A stretch of DNA of 64,000 bases from Ensifer adhaerens (GCF_020035535.1 NZ_CP083350.1:1126501-1190500); one strand, 5' to 3'. Shown: positions 37,495 to 47,094, counted from the first letter of the stretch. The notes: generated by a model from the letters alone, not told the origin. A program made the numbers and translations.

Positions 37495-39564
37495 ATGAGT
37501 TCGGCGCGTCAGAATGGACATGTCCATGCTTGGAAATTCGCTATGAGAATCAAGAGCCAATTTATCCTTTTGGCATCGGCGACCGGCGTTGCCATGGCCG
37601 GTCTCGTCGGGAGCGTCTGGGGTTACGCCCGTGCTGCTGGGGACGTCACGAGTGCTTACGATCAGAAATATCGTTCTTACATGCTGGCCGATAACTTTCG
37701 CCAGTCTTCGGATGATCTCACACGCCTCGTGCGCACCTATGCGGAGACGAGCGATACATCGTTCAAGGACCAGTATAACGCGGTTGTTGAAATTCGAAAC
37801 GGCACGCGTGCTCGACCGAGTGACTATCACCGCATCTATTGGGATTTTGTGGCCGGCGGAGAAATCAAACCTCGTCCTGACGGGCCGGCCGTTTCCATGC
37901 ACGACCTGATGAAGCAGGCGGGGTTCACTGACGAGGAGTTTGCTCTGCTGGATGAGGCCGGAAAACGCTCGGACGCCCTGATCACGCTTGAAACAGAGGC
38001 AATGGCGCTGGTGGATAACGCCGCTAAGCTCGGCCCCGAAGCCACGCGCAAGGCGACACAAATGCTCAACTCGCCCGACTATCACAAATTCAAGGCCGAG
38101 ATCATGAAGCCGGTCGATGCCTTCTACGTGAAACTCGATCGCCGCACGCAAGGAGCTGTCGACGAGGCCAACGTCCGGGCATCGTTTTATTGGATACTCA
38201 TGATGGTCGCCATGTCCGCATTGGCGGTGATGCTTATCGTCGTGGGTTTCGTCACCTTTAGGCGTATCATCGGCGGCATGTACAACCTCGGCAAGTCAAT
38301 GGGACTTGTTGCCGACGGTCATTTGGACACCCAGATTGGGCTTGCGGCAAACGACGATGAAATCGGCGACATGGGTAAGGCGCTCGAGGTCTTCCGCCAA
38401 GCCTCGATTGCCAACCGGCGGCTGGAACAGGAGGCAATGGAAAACCGCAAGCGCGCCGAAGTCGAACGCGTCGCCATGCAGGAAAAGGCCGAGGCCGACG
38501 CCGAAGAGCGTCTGCGGGTCGCCACGTCCGGGCTCGCGGCTGGCCTGAAGCGACTGGCCTCCGGCGATCTCGCCTTTCAGCTCAATAATGCCTTTGCGCA
38601 GGATTTCGAGGCGCTGCGCCACGATTTCAACCAGTCCGTGGCCCAACTCGGCTCGACGCTCTCGGAGATTTCCGGGTCGATCTCGACCCTCGACACCGGG
38701 ACACGCGAGATTGCCGTGGGCACGGACGACCTCTCAAAACGCACCGAGCAGCAAGCGGCATCCCTGGAGGAAACCGCGGCGGCACTCGATCAGATCACGG
38801 TCAACGTCGCAAACTCTTCCAAGCGTACGGAGGAGGCGAAAGATGTCGCCAGCCGCGCGAACCATTCGGCAGCGGAATCCGCGTATGTGGTATCGAATGC
38901 GGAAGAGGCCATGCGCAAGATTGAAGAAAGCTCGGAGCAGATATCCAATATCATCGGAGTCATCGATGAGATCGCCTTTCAAACGAATCTCCTGGCACTA
39001 AACGCGGGCGTAGAGGCCGCTCGCGCGGGTGAAGCTGGTAAGGGGTTCGCCGTCGTGGCACAGGAAGTGCGCGAACTCGCCCAGCGGTCGGCTCAGGCTG
39101 CGAAGGAAATTAAGGGACTAATCCGGAACTCCTCGCTGGAAGTGAACAACGGCGTAAAGCTGGTACGTGATGCTGGATCAGCATTAAAAACGATCAGCGA
39201 TTTCATCGTTGAGATAAACGCGCACATGGAAGCGATCGCCACGTCAGCTAAGGAACAAGCCGTCGGGCTTGCCGAAGTCAACACCGCGGTTAACGCCATG
39301 GATCAGATGACGCAGCAGAACGCAGCCATGGTGGAACAATCGAATGCGGCGTCCAACACCCTTGCGAATGAGGCTGTGCGGCTGCAAGAGCTTGTCAGCC
39401 AATTCAAGCTCGGACGTACCGGCGGCTCGCAAATGACGGCTGTCAATCATGGGCGGCGGGATTTCGCGAACACGTCCGTGGCGCGCACATCGGTTCGCAA
39501 TATTGCATCCGCATTCAGCGGCAATGCGGCCCTTGATATCAAAGGCGACTGGCAAGAGTTCTGA
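37495..39564 (+). CDS. methyl-accepting chemotaxis protein
   Basis: 689 residues from the ATG at 37495; an ATG at 37543, directly before the first membrane helix, is equally possible because neither has a strong ribosome site. Membrane helix 1 is about residues 21-43, a periplasmic ligand domain of about 185 residues follows, and helix 2 is about 229-252. A HAMP domain and a second HAMP-like coiled segment lead to the signalling domain with the conserved hairpin tip IDEIAFQTNLLALNAGVEAA near residue 490-510. It senses an unknown ligand and signals through CheW/CheA. No che genes are nearby. A strong hairpin follows the stop. Confidence 0.92.
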   Translation: MSSARQNGHVHAWKFAMRIKSQFILLASATGVAMAGLVGSVWGYARAAGDVTSAYDQKYRSYMLADNFRQSSDDLTRLVRTYAETSDTSFKDQYNAVVEIRNGTRARPSDYHRIYWDFVAGGEIKPRPDGPAVSMHDLMKQAGFTDEEFALLDEAGKRSDALITLETEAMALVDNAAKLGPEATRKATQMLNSPDYHKFKAEIMKPVDAFYVKLDRRTQGAVDEANVRASFYWILMMVAMSALAVMLIVVGFVTFRRIIGGMYNLGKSMGLVADGHLDTQIGLAANDDEIGDMGKALEVFRQASIANRRLEQEAMENRKRAEVERVAMQEKAEADAEERLRVATSGLAAGLKRLASGDLAFQLNNAFAQDFEALRHDFNQSVAQLGSTLSEISGSISTLDTGTREIAVGTDDLSKRTEQQAASLEETAAALDQITVNVANSSKRTEEAKDVASRANHSAAESAYVVSNAEEAMRKIEESSEQISNIIGVIDEIAFQTNLLALNAGVEAARAGEAGKGFAVVAQEVRELAQRSAQAAKEIKGLIRNSSLEVNNGVKLVRDAGSALKTISDFIVEINAHMEAIATSAKEQAVGLAEVNTAVNAMDQMTQQNAAMVEQSNAASNTLANEAVRLQELVSQFKLGRTGGSQMTAVNHGRRDFANTSVARTSVRNIASAFSGNAALDIKGDWQEF

Positions 39565-39579
39565 GTCTGGTTTAAACGT

Positions 39580-39617
39580 ATAGGCCCCTGTGCACCCAAC
39601 GGGACACAGGGGCCTAT
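39580..39617 (+). terminator. strong hairpin after the chemoreceptor gene
   Basis: Perfect 13-bp arms ATAGGCCCCTGTG and CACAGGGGCCTAT with a 12-base loop, 15 bases after the stop. No T-run on the plus strand; it lies between convergent genes and may serve both. Confidence 0.6.
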
Positions 39618-39717
39618 GAAATACGCGGTTCGGCCAAAATCGGAGGCGCGTGGCCCCTTCCGATGTCGAATGTTCGAAATCACGCCAAATTTATCACAGC
39701 TACAAAATCTCGCGCTG

Positions 39718-40635
39718 TCACAACCCTTCTCTTGCCCACAGCAAATCTCGCGGTCTGAAGCCGAGGTTTTCTTTCGCTCGAATGTTCGAAGCGCCGGTGA
39801 GCTGCATATGGTAAAAGACCGCTTCTTCGCCAGACATAGACACCGCGTCTTCAATACTCAGTTGAGCAGGCACAGGAGCGCCTATCCAACGGGCAAACGC
39901 CGGCATCCACTTGGACACGGGAAGCGGATTGTCATCCACGATGTTGTAGGTCCCCGGATCAGCAGTAACCGCCGCGACGGTAGCACTTATTGCGTCGTCT
40001 ATATGAACGAAGGACCACACGCCTTGGCCGTCGCCAATGATCCTTGCTTCACCTCTGCGGAACTGCTGTGCAATTGCGCCCTCAGGGCGGTACCATGTAC
40101 CCGGGCCGTAAAAGAAGCCATAACGTAACACCACGCCTTGAAAGACCGTCGAATCCAGGACGCGGTCTTCATAAGCCCCGATCACGCGCGTGTTCTCGCC
40201 TATTGGCCCAGGTGCAGTATAGCGAAGGCGGGCAGTTTCGTCGGCTAGCTTCCCGAATGGCGCGTCCAAAAAGAACCCACGCGATTGTAGGATGTACCTT
40301 GCGACGCCGGCTGCTTCTGCAGCCGCTAGCAAGTTGTCGCCGCCTTCCTTATGGAGACGTGTGTCATTTGGTAGTGACTTGACGATGTCTGCAGGATTGG
40401 CGGGAAGCCAAGTGAGCTGGTCAATCATGACGTCAGGCGCCGCTGCAGCGACGGCATCGATGACCTCCACTCGGTTGAACGCATCAAGGACGCAAACGTT
40501 AGCCCCAACTTCCCGCAATGCATCTGCGCCGGAACCTGTCCGGGTCGTCCCCGTCACCTCATGCCCCCGAGCGCACAGCGCGCGCACCAGCGGGAGACCC
40601 ACGGCGCCCGTGGCTCCCGCTACAAAGATATTCAT
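39718..40635 (-). CDS. NAD-dependent epimerase/dehydratase-like protein
   Basis: 305 residues, atypical short-chain dehydrogenase. The N-terminal NIFVAGATGAVGLPLVRAL is the nucleotide-binding glycine motif; the usual YxxxK is not obvious, as in NmrA-like or atypical SDR members. TAPGPIGENTRVIGAYEDRVL and VLRYGFFYGPGTWYR fit the family. Last of three minus-strand genes (cupin, AhpD-like, this), 50 bases after the second, and probably under the divergent MocR regulator. The reaction is unknown. A TAGGAG site precedes the ATG. Confidence 0.88.
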   Translation of the reverse strand: MNIFVAGATGAVGLPLVRALCARGHEVTGTTRTGSGADALREVGANVCVLDAFNRVEVIDAVAAAAPDVMIDQLTWLPANPADIVKSLPNDTRLHKEGGDNLLAAAEAAGVARYILQSRGFFLDAPFGKLADETARLRYTAPGPIGENTRVIGAYEDRVLDSTVFQGVVLRYGFFYGPGTWYRPEGAIAQQFRRGEARIIGDGQGVWSFVHIDDAISATVAAVTADPGTYNIVDDNPLPVSKWMPAFARWIGAPVPAQLSIEDAVSMSGEEAVFYHMQLTGASNIRAKENLGFRPRDLLWAREGL

Positions 40636-40685
40636 CAGAGAACTCCTATGAAGTCCGGGCTCTAGCCGGACGTGTGGCGCTGCGT

Positions 40686-41141
40686 TTAGCTTGCTATCGC
40701 TGCCTGAGGTGTATTTCGGAAACTAATTGCCATTCTATTGTAGGCATTCATCAAGCTGATCGCTATCGTTAGATCGACAAGATCCTTCTCGCCAAAAAGC
40801 TGGCGCGCCGCGATGTAGGCGTCATCGGGGACGCCGGTTTGAGCCACCCGAGTTACCGATTCCGCCCATGCGAGCGCCGCACGTTCCGTTTCGCTAAAAA
40901 GGGTGCCCCCTTCTTCCCAAGCTTGCACCAGTGCAAGCTTTTCAACAGGCATCCCTTTCTTGATGAGGTCGCGGGTGTGCATGTCAAGGCAGTATGCGCA
41001 GTTGTTGATCTGTGAAACGCGCAGGTACACAAGCTCTACAAGTGCCGGGGGAAGATTACTTTGCAGAATGTAGCCATAAACGCTACCCAGCGCCTTGGCG
41101 CCGTTCGGAGCAATCTGATTATAGTCGAGTCGCTTGGTCAT
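40686..41141 (-). CDS. AhpD-like carboxymuconolactone decarboxylase-family protein
   Basis: 151 residues. It keeps the redox motif of alkylhydroperoxidase AhpD: INNCAYCLDMHTRDLIKKG (CxxC plus His at about residues 57-63). The role is probably peroxide or electrophile reduction coupled to a thiol donor. Preceded by a GAAGGAA site and 18 bases after the cupin gene, so in the same transcript. Different subgroup from the CxxC-lacking protein at 23180. Confidence 0.92.
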   Translation of the reverse strand: MTKRLDYNQIAPNGAKALGSVYGYILQSNLPPALVELVYLRVSQINNCAYCLDMHTRDLIKKGMPVEKLALVQAWEEGGTLFSETERAALAWAESVTRVAQTGVPDDAYIAARQLFGEKDLVDLTIAISLMNAYNRMAISFRNTPQAAIAS

Positions 41142-41159
41142 AGCCTGTTTCCTTCGGGG

Positions 41160-41573
41160 TTACTTGACTGGCGTGGTCAAAGTTTTGTCGTTTGAATCAA
41201 GGACGAACACGGCGAGGAGCTTTGCAGGCAGGGTTCTGCTCGCATTCCGGCTAATTCCGTGAAGCGCATTGGGCTCCTCGAACCAGCTCTCTCCTGCGTG
41301 ATAGACGCGCACTTCGCCGTCGTTTACCTGCGACTCAATTGCGCCCGAAACCACATACGCATAAATGAAAGCTGATTTTGCATGAGTGTGCGGAGGGGAG
41401 GCGGTCCCCGGTGCATAATTCACTTCAACGGCTACAATTGATTTCCCCGGGGCGTTTGGGAGCGCTGCCTCAAAGTTCTTCTGGACAGTTTCGGCCTTGT
41501 TATCCCCCGCCGTGGCCTGTGTCGCAGTTACTCCGAAAGCGCCACAAAGGGCGGCTACGTGCCAGAGCTTCAT
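41160..41573 (-). CDS. secreted cupin-domain protein
   Basis: 137 residues from the ATG at 41573, which has AAGGAG upstream; the longer frame to 41933 overlaps the regulator and is not real. A Sec signal peptide (about residues 1-22, ending ATQATAG) is followed by a single cupin barrel with metal-ligand motif PGTASPPHTHAKSAFIYAYVVSG and AGESWFEEPNALHG. Small periplasmic cupins of this kind travel with AhpD-like genes, as here, and may bind or detoxify an oxidant. First gene of the operon, 85 bases from the divergent MocR gene. Confidence 0.9.
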   Translation of the reverse strand: MKLWHVAALCGAFGVTATQATAGDNKAETVQKNFEAALPNAPGKSIVAVEVNYAPGTASPPHTHAKSAFIYAYVVSGAIESQVNDGEVRVYHAGESWFEEPNALHGISRNASRTLPAKLLAVFVLDSNDKTLTTPVK

Positions 41574-41658
41574 GTGGTTCTCCTTGTTTTCGTAGGAAAG
41601 ATGCTCTTGTCTTGGGCCAAGAAAAAGCACCAAGAACGGAAAATAGCGGTGTACTACG

Positions 41659-43077
41659 ATGAACATGACTGACGCGCTCAACCTCCACGTCGATCGTTCC
41701 GCAAAGACGCCCTTGGCGGAACAGATCCGGCAGGCAATCGCGACGGCGATTGAAAACGGCGTGCTCGAGCCTGGTGCTCGGTTGCCCTCCTGGCAAGATC
41801 TGGCTACCCAGCTCGGTGTGGCCCGGGGCACAGTTCGAGCCGCGTATGAGAGGCTGAACGCAGCCCAGTTGATCGTTGCTACACGCGCAACTGGCACTCG
41901 TGTCGCCGAGCGCCCCCGCATGGTATTAAACAACGAGCGAAAGGCCGATCCTGGATCATTTCTAGAGGTATACTTAGAGATGACGCAGGGGCCAGCCGTG
42001 TTTCAAATGGGAGTACCGGCGACAGAGATCTTTCCCGCAACGCTCTTTGCCCGCATTCGCGCGCAGGCCGTCCGAGCCGAGGCAAATATCCCACCGCACT
42101 ATCCCGACCCAAGGGGAGAATTCTTGTTGAGGCGGGAGTTGGCGGGTTATCTCGCTGTTTCCCGCGGCATACAGTGCGCGCCATCACAGATCATCGTAAC
42201 GGCAGGCTACAGCGCAGGGTTAGGGGTAGCGCTGCGCGGTTTAGGTCTGGAGGGAAGGAAGGCGTGGATCGAAGAGCCCGGCTTTCCCTTCACGCGGAAA
42301 GGGTTGGAACTCGCCAGCTTGACCATTGCGCCAATCCCGGTCGACGCTATGGGAATGGATATTGACTATGGCATTCGCTGCGCCTCTGACGCAAAGCTCG
42401 TCGTCGTTACACCTGGGCAACAAGCTCCTCTAGGAGCGACTTTATCGCTCGACAGACGGCTACGACTACTCGACTGGGCCTCGGTGAACGGGGCGTGGAT
42501 TATTGAAGATGATTACCTAAGTGAATTGCAGCTATCCGGCCGCGCTGCCCCCGCCTTGGCGTCGCTCGACCTTGGCGGACGAGTAATTCACATTGGCTCC
42601 TTCAGCAAAACGATCAGCCCATCGCTCCGGCTTGGATTTATCGTTGCGCCGCCCGAACTAATGGGGCGCCTTGCCGAAATCGCCGCATGCCTTGCCCCGC
42701 CACCGGCGCCATCCGTGCAATTAGCGACTGCGGAGTTTATGCGCGAAGGCCATTATTTGCGTCATCTTCGCCGTTCAAAGCGTTCATATGTGGCCAAGCA
42801 GACCGAGTTGCTGGAGCATGTTCGCCGCTATTTCGACTACGATGACGTCTCCGCAACGGGGCTGTCTGTAATGCTACGACTGCGTGAAGGCACCCCCGAC
42901 TTCTCCGTCGCCCGCGAGTTGCTTCGATTTGGAATGTTTCCAGCCCCGCTTTCCCCTTGGTACCACATCGCAGGCGCTAGCCAGTCAGGGCTGCTGCTGG
43001 GCGTAGCAACTTCTCCTGTGAAGTACCTTCAGCGCTACTGTGACCGCCTGGCCGACATCATCCGGCAATTCAACTGA
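41659..43077 (+). CDS. MocR/GabR-type regulator (GntR helix-turn-helix plus aminotransferase domain)
   Basis: 472 residues. The N-terminal winged helix (LAEQIRQAIATAIENGVLEP, GVARGTVRAAYERL) is of the GntR family. The rest is a fold-type I PLP domain with the expected aldimine lysine in IGSFSKTISPSLRLGF and a DDYLSEL motif. Such proteins sense PLP-linked amines or PLP itself and control neighbouring genes. It diverges from the cupin-AhpD-epimerase operon with only 85 bases between starts, so that operon is the likely target. Confidence 0.93.
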   Translation: MNMTDALNLHVDRSAKTPLAEQIRQAIATAIENGVLEPGARLPSWQDLATQLGVARGTVRAAYERLNAAQLIVATRATGTRVAERPRMVLNNERKADPGSFLEVYLEMTQGPAVFQMGVPATEIFPATLFARIRAQAVRAEANIPPHYPDPRGEFLLRRELAGYLAVSRGIQCAPSQIIVTAGYSAGLGVALRGLGLEGRKAWIEEPGFPFTRKGLELASLTIAPIPVDAMGMDIDYGIRCASDAKLVVVTPGQQAPLGATLSLDRRLRLLDWASVNGAWIIEDDYLSELQLSGRAAPALASLDLGGRVIHIGSFSKTISPSLRLGFIVAPPELMGRLAEIAACLAPPPAPSVQLATAEFMREGHYLRHLRRSKRSYVAKQTELLEHVRRYFDYDDVSATGLSVMLRLREGTPDFSVARELLRFGMFPAPLSPWYHIAGASQSGLLLGVATSPVKYLQRYCDRLADIIRQFN

Positions 43078-43581
43078 GTCCACGCGCCGAGACGCGGGAG
43101 TGTCGCTGCCAAGGCAAAGATGGGGGCACGCGGAGCTAAGTCGCGTCTACGAAAGAACTCGCCAAACGAGGCCCTCCGGTTGCATTCGTGCTTGGGTCAG
43201 GTTGCCAAAATGCAGCTTGCTCGCAGCATGTTCGGCCCGTAATCAGTTCTCGCCGTTAGTAGAGCAACTCCTCGGGAGCAGCCCGAAGTCTGCCAAGCAG
43301 TTGCGCCATTCCACAGTTGGGATGCTTGCTCTTCGCGCGGCGCGAGAACCTTCCGTTGGGTCATTCAGCACCAAAACCCAACTCGCTCGACAAGTATCCA
43401 TCTGGCTCCGGCCAATTGACAAAGAAATCTAACTGAAGCGCACCACCGTCTTGCGACGTGGGTCTCAACGGTAGAATTCCTTGTCATGCCGAGAGCTAGT
43501 GCGCGGTGCAAACAACCGCCGCGCAACCGTGCCATGACTTACCAAGCAGCCGCACCTGCGCGGTTCAATGAGAGACAAAAA
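43078..43581. other. intergenic, no gene seen
   Basis: About 500 bases downstream of the MocR gene. A 130-codon frame begins inside the MocR gene and has no family features. Nothing supported. Confidence 0.4.
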
Positions 43582-43797
43582 ATGGGTAGATTTATGAAGC
43601 TCACTTTCGCGGTATTCGTAGTATCGACGGTTGCCGCCGCCGCTCCTGCCTTTGCTGGTGGTTACTACAAGGGTGTGTCGGGAGCGGCCATCAACGAGGG
43701 GCATCGAAGTGAAAGGTATAATCCGCCCGGTAAGGGTGTGAATCATCCGCCCCCGAGGCGCGGCGCGTACTACAAAGGTGTATTTCGCGACAAATAA
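43582..43797 (+). CDS. small secreted protein with YYKGV repeats
   Basis: 71 residues from the ATG at 43582, or 67 from the ATG at 43594; both precede a clear Sec signal peptide (KLTFAVFVVSTVAAAAPAFA). The mature 47 residues are Gly/Tyr/Pro/Arg rich and begin and end with the same motif (GGYYKGVSG and GAYYKGVFRDK). No family recognised. A strong hairpin 50 bases downstream supports a real transcription unit. Confidence 0.6.
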   Translation: MGRFMKLTFAVFVVSTVAAAAPAFAGGYYKGVSGAAINEGHRSERYNPPGKGVNHPPPRRGAYYKGVFRDK

Positions 43798-43845
43798 TTG
43801 GGGCGAAACGAACAAACTGCGACCAGCGGACCACCGACAGATACT

Positions 43846-43879
43846 GGAACGAGGGAGGGTATTGGCCCTTCCTCGTTCC
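43846..43879. terminator. hairpin between convergent genes
   Basis: 14-bp arms GGAACGAGGGAGGG and CCCTTCCTCGTTCC (one mismatch) around a 6-base loop. It lies between the small secreted protein and LysR-B and probably terminates one or both. Confidence 0.55.
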
Positions 43880-43929
43880 CCCGCGATAATCGCCTCTCTT
43901 GAGGGCGCTGCAATATTTGGTCATGCGAA

Positions 43930-44889
43930 CTAAGCGGCAGATTGTTCCTTGGCGGGCTCTTCGTAGTCTGCTGTTGCTTCGATAGCCGGGCGTAGCTTTC
44001 TCATAGCACGGATGCAAAACTCAAAAAAGTGTTGGACCCGGCCAGATCTACGCACATCTGGATGAGTTAAGAGCCAAAGGGAGTCAGACAAATCCGGGTT
44101 CACTGGGCCAATTCGGGTTAATGTGGGAATGTTATCGCCTACTAAGCAAGGCAGGTAGCCTACACCTATGCCGGCCGCAATCGCTTTGGCAGCGCCCTCT
44201 ACAGAGTTAATCGTATAGATAATATTGCAGGAAGGAATTGTAGCTTCCACTTTCTTGTTAGCAGGAAGGGCCGCTAAAGCGCCGCTGTAGGCTACCCATG
44301 GGATTTCGGACAATTCCTCGAGGTCAGCTACGAGATCTTGAAAGCCGCGCAGTCCGTAAGGCGCCCAAGCGATCGAAGCAATTCTTGACCCGACGAGATT
44401 CTCCGGCGGCGCATTTGTAGCGCGAATTGCGATGTCGCTTTCCCCGCGAGCTAGATTGAGAGCATCATTGCCAACGTCCACTTCCACGTGAATCGACGGG
44501 TGCAGTTTTCTGAATTCCGCGAAGATCGGCGCAAAAAAGTGAAATGCGAAAGTGTCACTGGCCGTTATCCGTAAGCGCCCGCGCGCTTCAGACGAGAAGC
44601 CAGGGACTTGCCTGACCACGCTCAGGATGTCGTCTTCCAGGCGTTCAGCCAATTCAATGATCTGCTGTCCTAGCAGCGTGGGTTCATAGCCTGTACGCCG
44701 GCGCTCAAACAACATCGCGCCGAATATCTCTTCAATACGGGCGAGGCGGCGGAAAGCAGTGGAGTTATCAACTCCAAGTAGATTTGCACCTGCCGCTATG
44801 TTCTTACGAAGCCCTATAGCCTTGACGATTCTCAGATCATCCCAGGATAGGCGCTTCACTAGATCATTTACACGAGAGCTGCTGCTCAT
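43930..44889 (-). CDS. LysR-family regulator B
   Basis: 319 residues. The helix-turn-helix has RLSWDDLRIVKAIGLRKNI and NSTAFRRLARIEE, then FERRRTGYEPT; the effector domain has NLARGESDIAIRAT, APPENLVGSRIASIAWAPYG and GVGYLPCLVGD. These motifs are nearly the same as in LysR-A and in the partial gene at the right edge. It is divergent from the three-domain Tat-exported RidA protein, with an 830-base gap, and is the likely regulator of that gene. Confidence 0.93.
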   Translation of the reverse strand: MSSSSRVNDLVKRLSWDDLRIVKAIGLRKNIAAGANLLGVDNSTAFRRLARIEEIFGAMLFERRRTGYEPTLLGQQIIELAERLEDDILSVVRQVPGFSSEARGRLRITASDTFAFHFFAPIFAEFRKLHPSIHVEVDVGNDALNLARGESDIAIRATNAPPENLVGSRIASIAWAPYGLRGFQDLVADLEELSEIPWVAYSGALAALPANKKVEATIPSCNIIYTINSVEGAAKAIAAGIGVGYLPCLVGDNIPTLTRIGPVNPDLSDSLWLLTHPDVRRSGRVQHFFEFCIRAMRKLRPAIEATADYEEPAKEQSAA

Positions 44890-45722
44890 ATAGGTGGCTT
44901 CCTATAACCAATATTAGAACGTTAGGTTTCACAGAGATCTGAGTTGCTATGAGATGTTTCGGGCAATGATCAGACACGACTGTGCTCTCATTATCACCGC
45001 TGTGATGCTTGGAGGGGTTGGTTGGGAGGGGCTGACCTACTGCTTGCGTCCACGCCAAAGCGCATTGCCACGAGGGAACGACGTGGCACACCTGCTCCGA
45101 TTGGCCGGGTGCATAGAGATCAAGCGGGCTTCGCTCTCGCAAATTTAAAAGGCTGCTCAGCTCGCAGTGGTTTCCTTTTGGATGCCCAGCTACAATTTGC
45201 CTATTTATCTTTCGAAAATCAAGAGGTGATTCCGAAAATCGATAAGATGGTTCTTGAGGTCAGAGTCGGATTTAGCCTACGCCTCAAGACTTATACGCGT
45301 CATGGAGCCTTGATGGCTGTATGTCAGTGTTGTGACATCTACGATCCAAGCATTGGTCGCAGGCATTAGAAGCGATGCGCACTTCCAATCCGACACAGCC
45401 CCAACGCACGAAGCGTGAATAGGGCAATCCGAGCTCTGCACCAATTCTGAGGAATTCCGTCTAGACGAGGGCAATTCCGCAGGTTGATGATTGCAACATT
45501 ACAAATTGCTCACTCGCACCGTGTGAGTAGATTGCGTCCGAGAGCGTATTGTTTAACGACAGCTTCGGAACTTACCGGTCTGACGAGTCAATTTTTGTTG
45601 GCTGCATTGACGAACTGATTTGCTCCAACGTCTCGCAGGGATCCCACCGGTAAACCAGGGCAGGCAGCTGCGCTCTCACAGGTTCATTGTCTTACTACTA
45701 GTTATGATGGAAAGGGCTCTCC
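44890..45722. other. long intergenic region between LysR-B and the triple-RidA gene
   Basis: About 830 bases without a supported gene, unusually long for a divergent regulator-target pair. An imperfect inverted repeat (ACTCGCAC-cg-GTGTGAGT type) occurs near 45510-45530. It may contain decayed coding sequence. Confidence 0.4.
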
Positions 45723-47090
45723 ATGAGCATCAGCCGAAGAGATTTCATTCAAACGGCAGCAACGGTGAGTGCAGCATTGGCAGCGTCTTCAGCTGTAGGC
45801 GCAACAGCGAAAAAGCCAACAGAGGCGAAGGGCGATTTGGCACCGAAGGGCATTTGGCCAGGCGGCGTCGAGAAGCCATTGATGCCTTACACCCCTGGCA
45901 TCAAGGCGGGTGGCTGGCTTTTCATTGCGGGGCAACTAGCTACTGATTTCGAAACCGGCGTTGCGCCGCAGGCGCGTACGGACAGCGATTCTCCTGCTGA
46001 GCATCTCGCACTCCAGTCCAAGTTTGTAATGGCAAACGTGGAAAAGACGGTAGCAGCAGCAGGTCTGGATATGGCTCGCGATACCGTGTCCATTTGGCAA
46101 TGGATGACATCGAAGCATCCGACCAACGAGGAATTCGCACAGGGCAATAATTGGCCGGAAATTCCTACCGAGGCCCATTTTGCTGAACGGAAGAAGTTCT
46201 TTGCAGCGCCCGGACCGGTCTCCAGCGCCATGGGCGTCAAGGCTCTGATGGTCAAGGACACCGTTCTGGAGGTGGAGCTCATTTGCGTTGATGACGGCGG
46301 CGAGAACGTGGGCTTCTCGAAGGCCGAACCCGGCGAGGCGTCGGTTATTCGTCGCGGAGATTGGGTGTTTATCTCGAGCGAACAGTGGGAACGTACGCCG
46401 GCTGATGGTGGGACGCAGAAGCAGGTTGACCAGATTATGGAGCAACTTGGCGAGCTCGCGAAAGCTGCTGGTTCGTCACTTGAGAGGACTGTAAAGGCAG
46501 AAGTCTTCATCGGTGATCCGACGGAATATCCGGCGATGGACGCTGCATGGAAGCGCTGGTATCCGAACAACCCGCCGGCGCGCGTTGTTATGCCCTACAT
46601 GGGCCTAACAGGTGGGAAGGGCCGGAAGGTCGAGGTTTCGCTGATACTCTTGGCTAATGATAGCAAAAAGAAGATCGAGACCATCTACACAGACAAGGCA
46701 CCTAAGCCGTTCAGCCATGAGCCGCAGGCAGTCAAAGCGGGCAACCTGATCTTCTTCAGCCAGCAGATGCCGTCGGATGACAAGGGAGCCCTCGCGCCAG
46801 GAATGGCACGCAACCCCAACTTCCCGTTCTATGGCTTGCCGGTGCGCGCGCAGATGTCCTACATGCTGAAGAATGTGGCGGCTATTTGCGAGGCAGGAGG
46901 AAGTTCACTCGAGAATGTCGTACGCCGCGTATGCTTCCATGATCAGGGCGAGAATTTTGCTGAGGCCATCGATGAATGGGCAAAGCATTTCCCCGACCTC
47001 AAGCCTGTATCTACGAGCATCGTGCTAGGGGGACCTCTCGTAGTACCCGGAGCTCATACACTGCTGGACCTTATCGCCTACGCTCCTTGA
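45723..47090 (+). CDS. Tat-exported protein with three RidA-like domains
   Basis: 455 residues. The N-terminus SISRRDFIQTAATVSAAL ending in AVGATA is a twin-arginine signal, so a folded periplasmic protein is predicted. Three RidA-like units follow at about residues 50-195, 200-312 and 325-455, each with an IKAGGWLFIAGQ/IRRGDWVFISSE/VKAGNLIFFSQQ entry strand and a C-terminal strand. Only the second keeps the RidA catalytic arginine (PPARVVMPY); the first and third have PVSSAMG and PVSTSIV. A single chain of three domains could mimic the RidA trimer. AAAGGGC precedes the ATG. Divergent from LysR-B. Confidence 0.88.
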   Translation: MSISRRDFIQTAATVSAALAASSAVGATAKKPTEAKGDLAPKGIWPGGVEKPLMPYTPGIKAGGWLFIAGQLATDFETGVAPQARTDSDSPAEHLALQSKFVMANVEKTVAAAGLDMARDTVSIWQWMTSKHPTNEEFAQGNNWPEIPTEAHFAERKKFFAAPGPVSSAMGVKALMVKDTVLEVELICVDDGGENVGFSKAEPGEASVIRRGDWVFISSEQWERTPADGGTQKQVDQIMEQLGELAKAAGSSLERTVKAEVFIGDPTEYPAMDAAWKRWYPNNPPARVVMPYMGLTGGKGRKVEVSLILLANDSKKKIETIYTDKAPKPFSHEPQAVKAGNLIFFSQQMPSDDKGALAPGMARNPNFPFYGLPVRAQMSYMLKNVAAICEAGGSSLENVVRRVCFHDQGENFAEAIDEWAKHFPDLKPVSTSIVLGGPLVVPGAHTLLDLIAYAP

Positions 47091-47094
47091 TTGC

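Noticed and set aside
37420..38151. 243-codon minus-strand frame opposite the chemoreceptor N-terminus
   Set aside because: Antisense shadow of a gene with membrane helices; no family features.
45887..46570. 227-codon minus-strand frame inside the triple-RidA gene
   Set aside because: Antisense to a protein with clear domains; no start signal or domain of its own.
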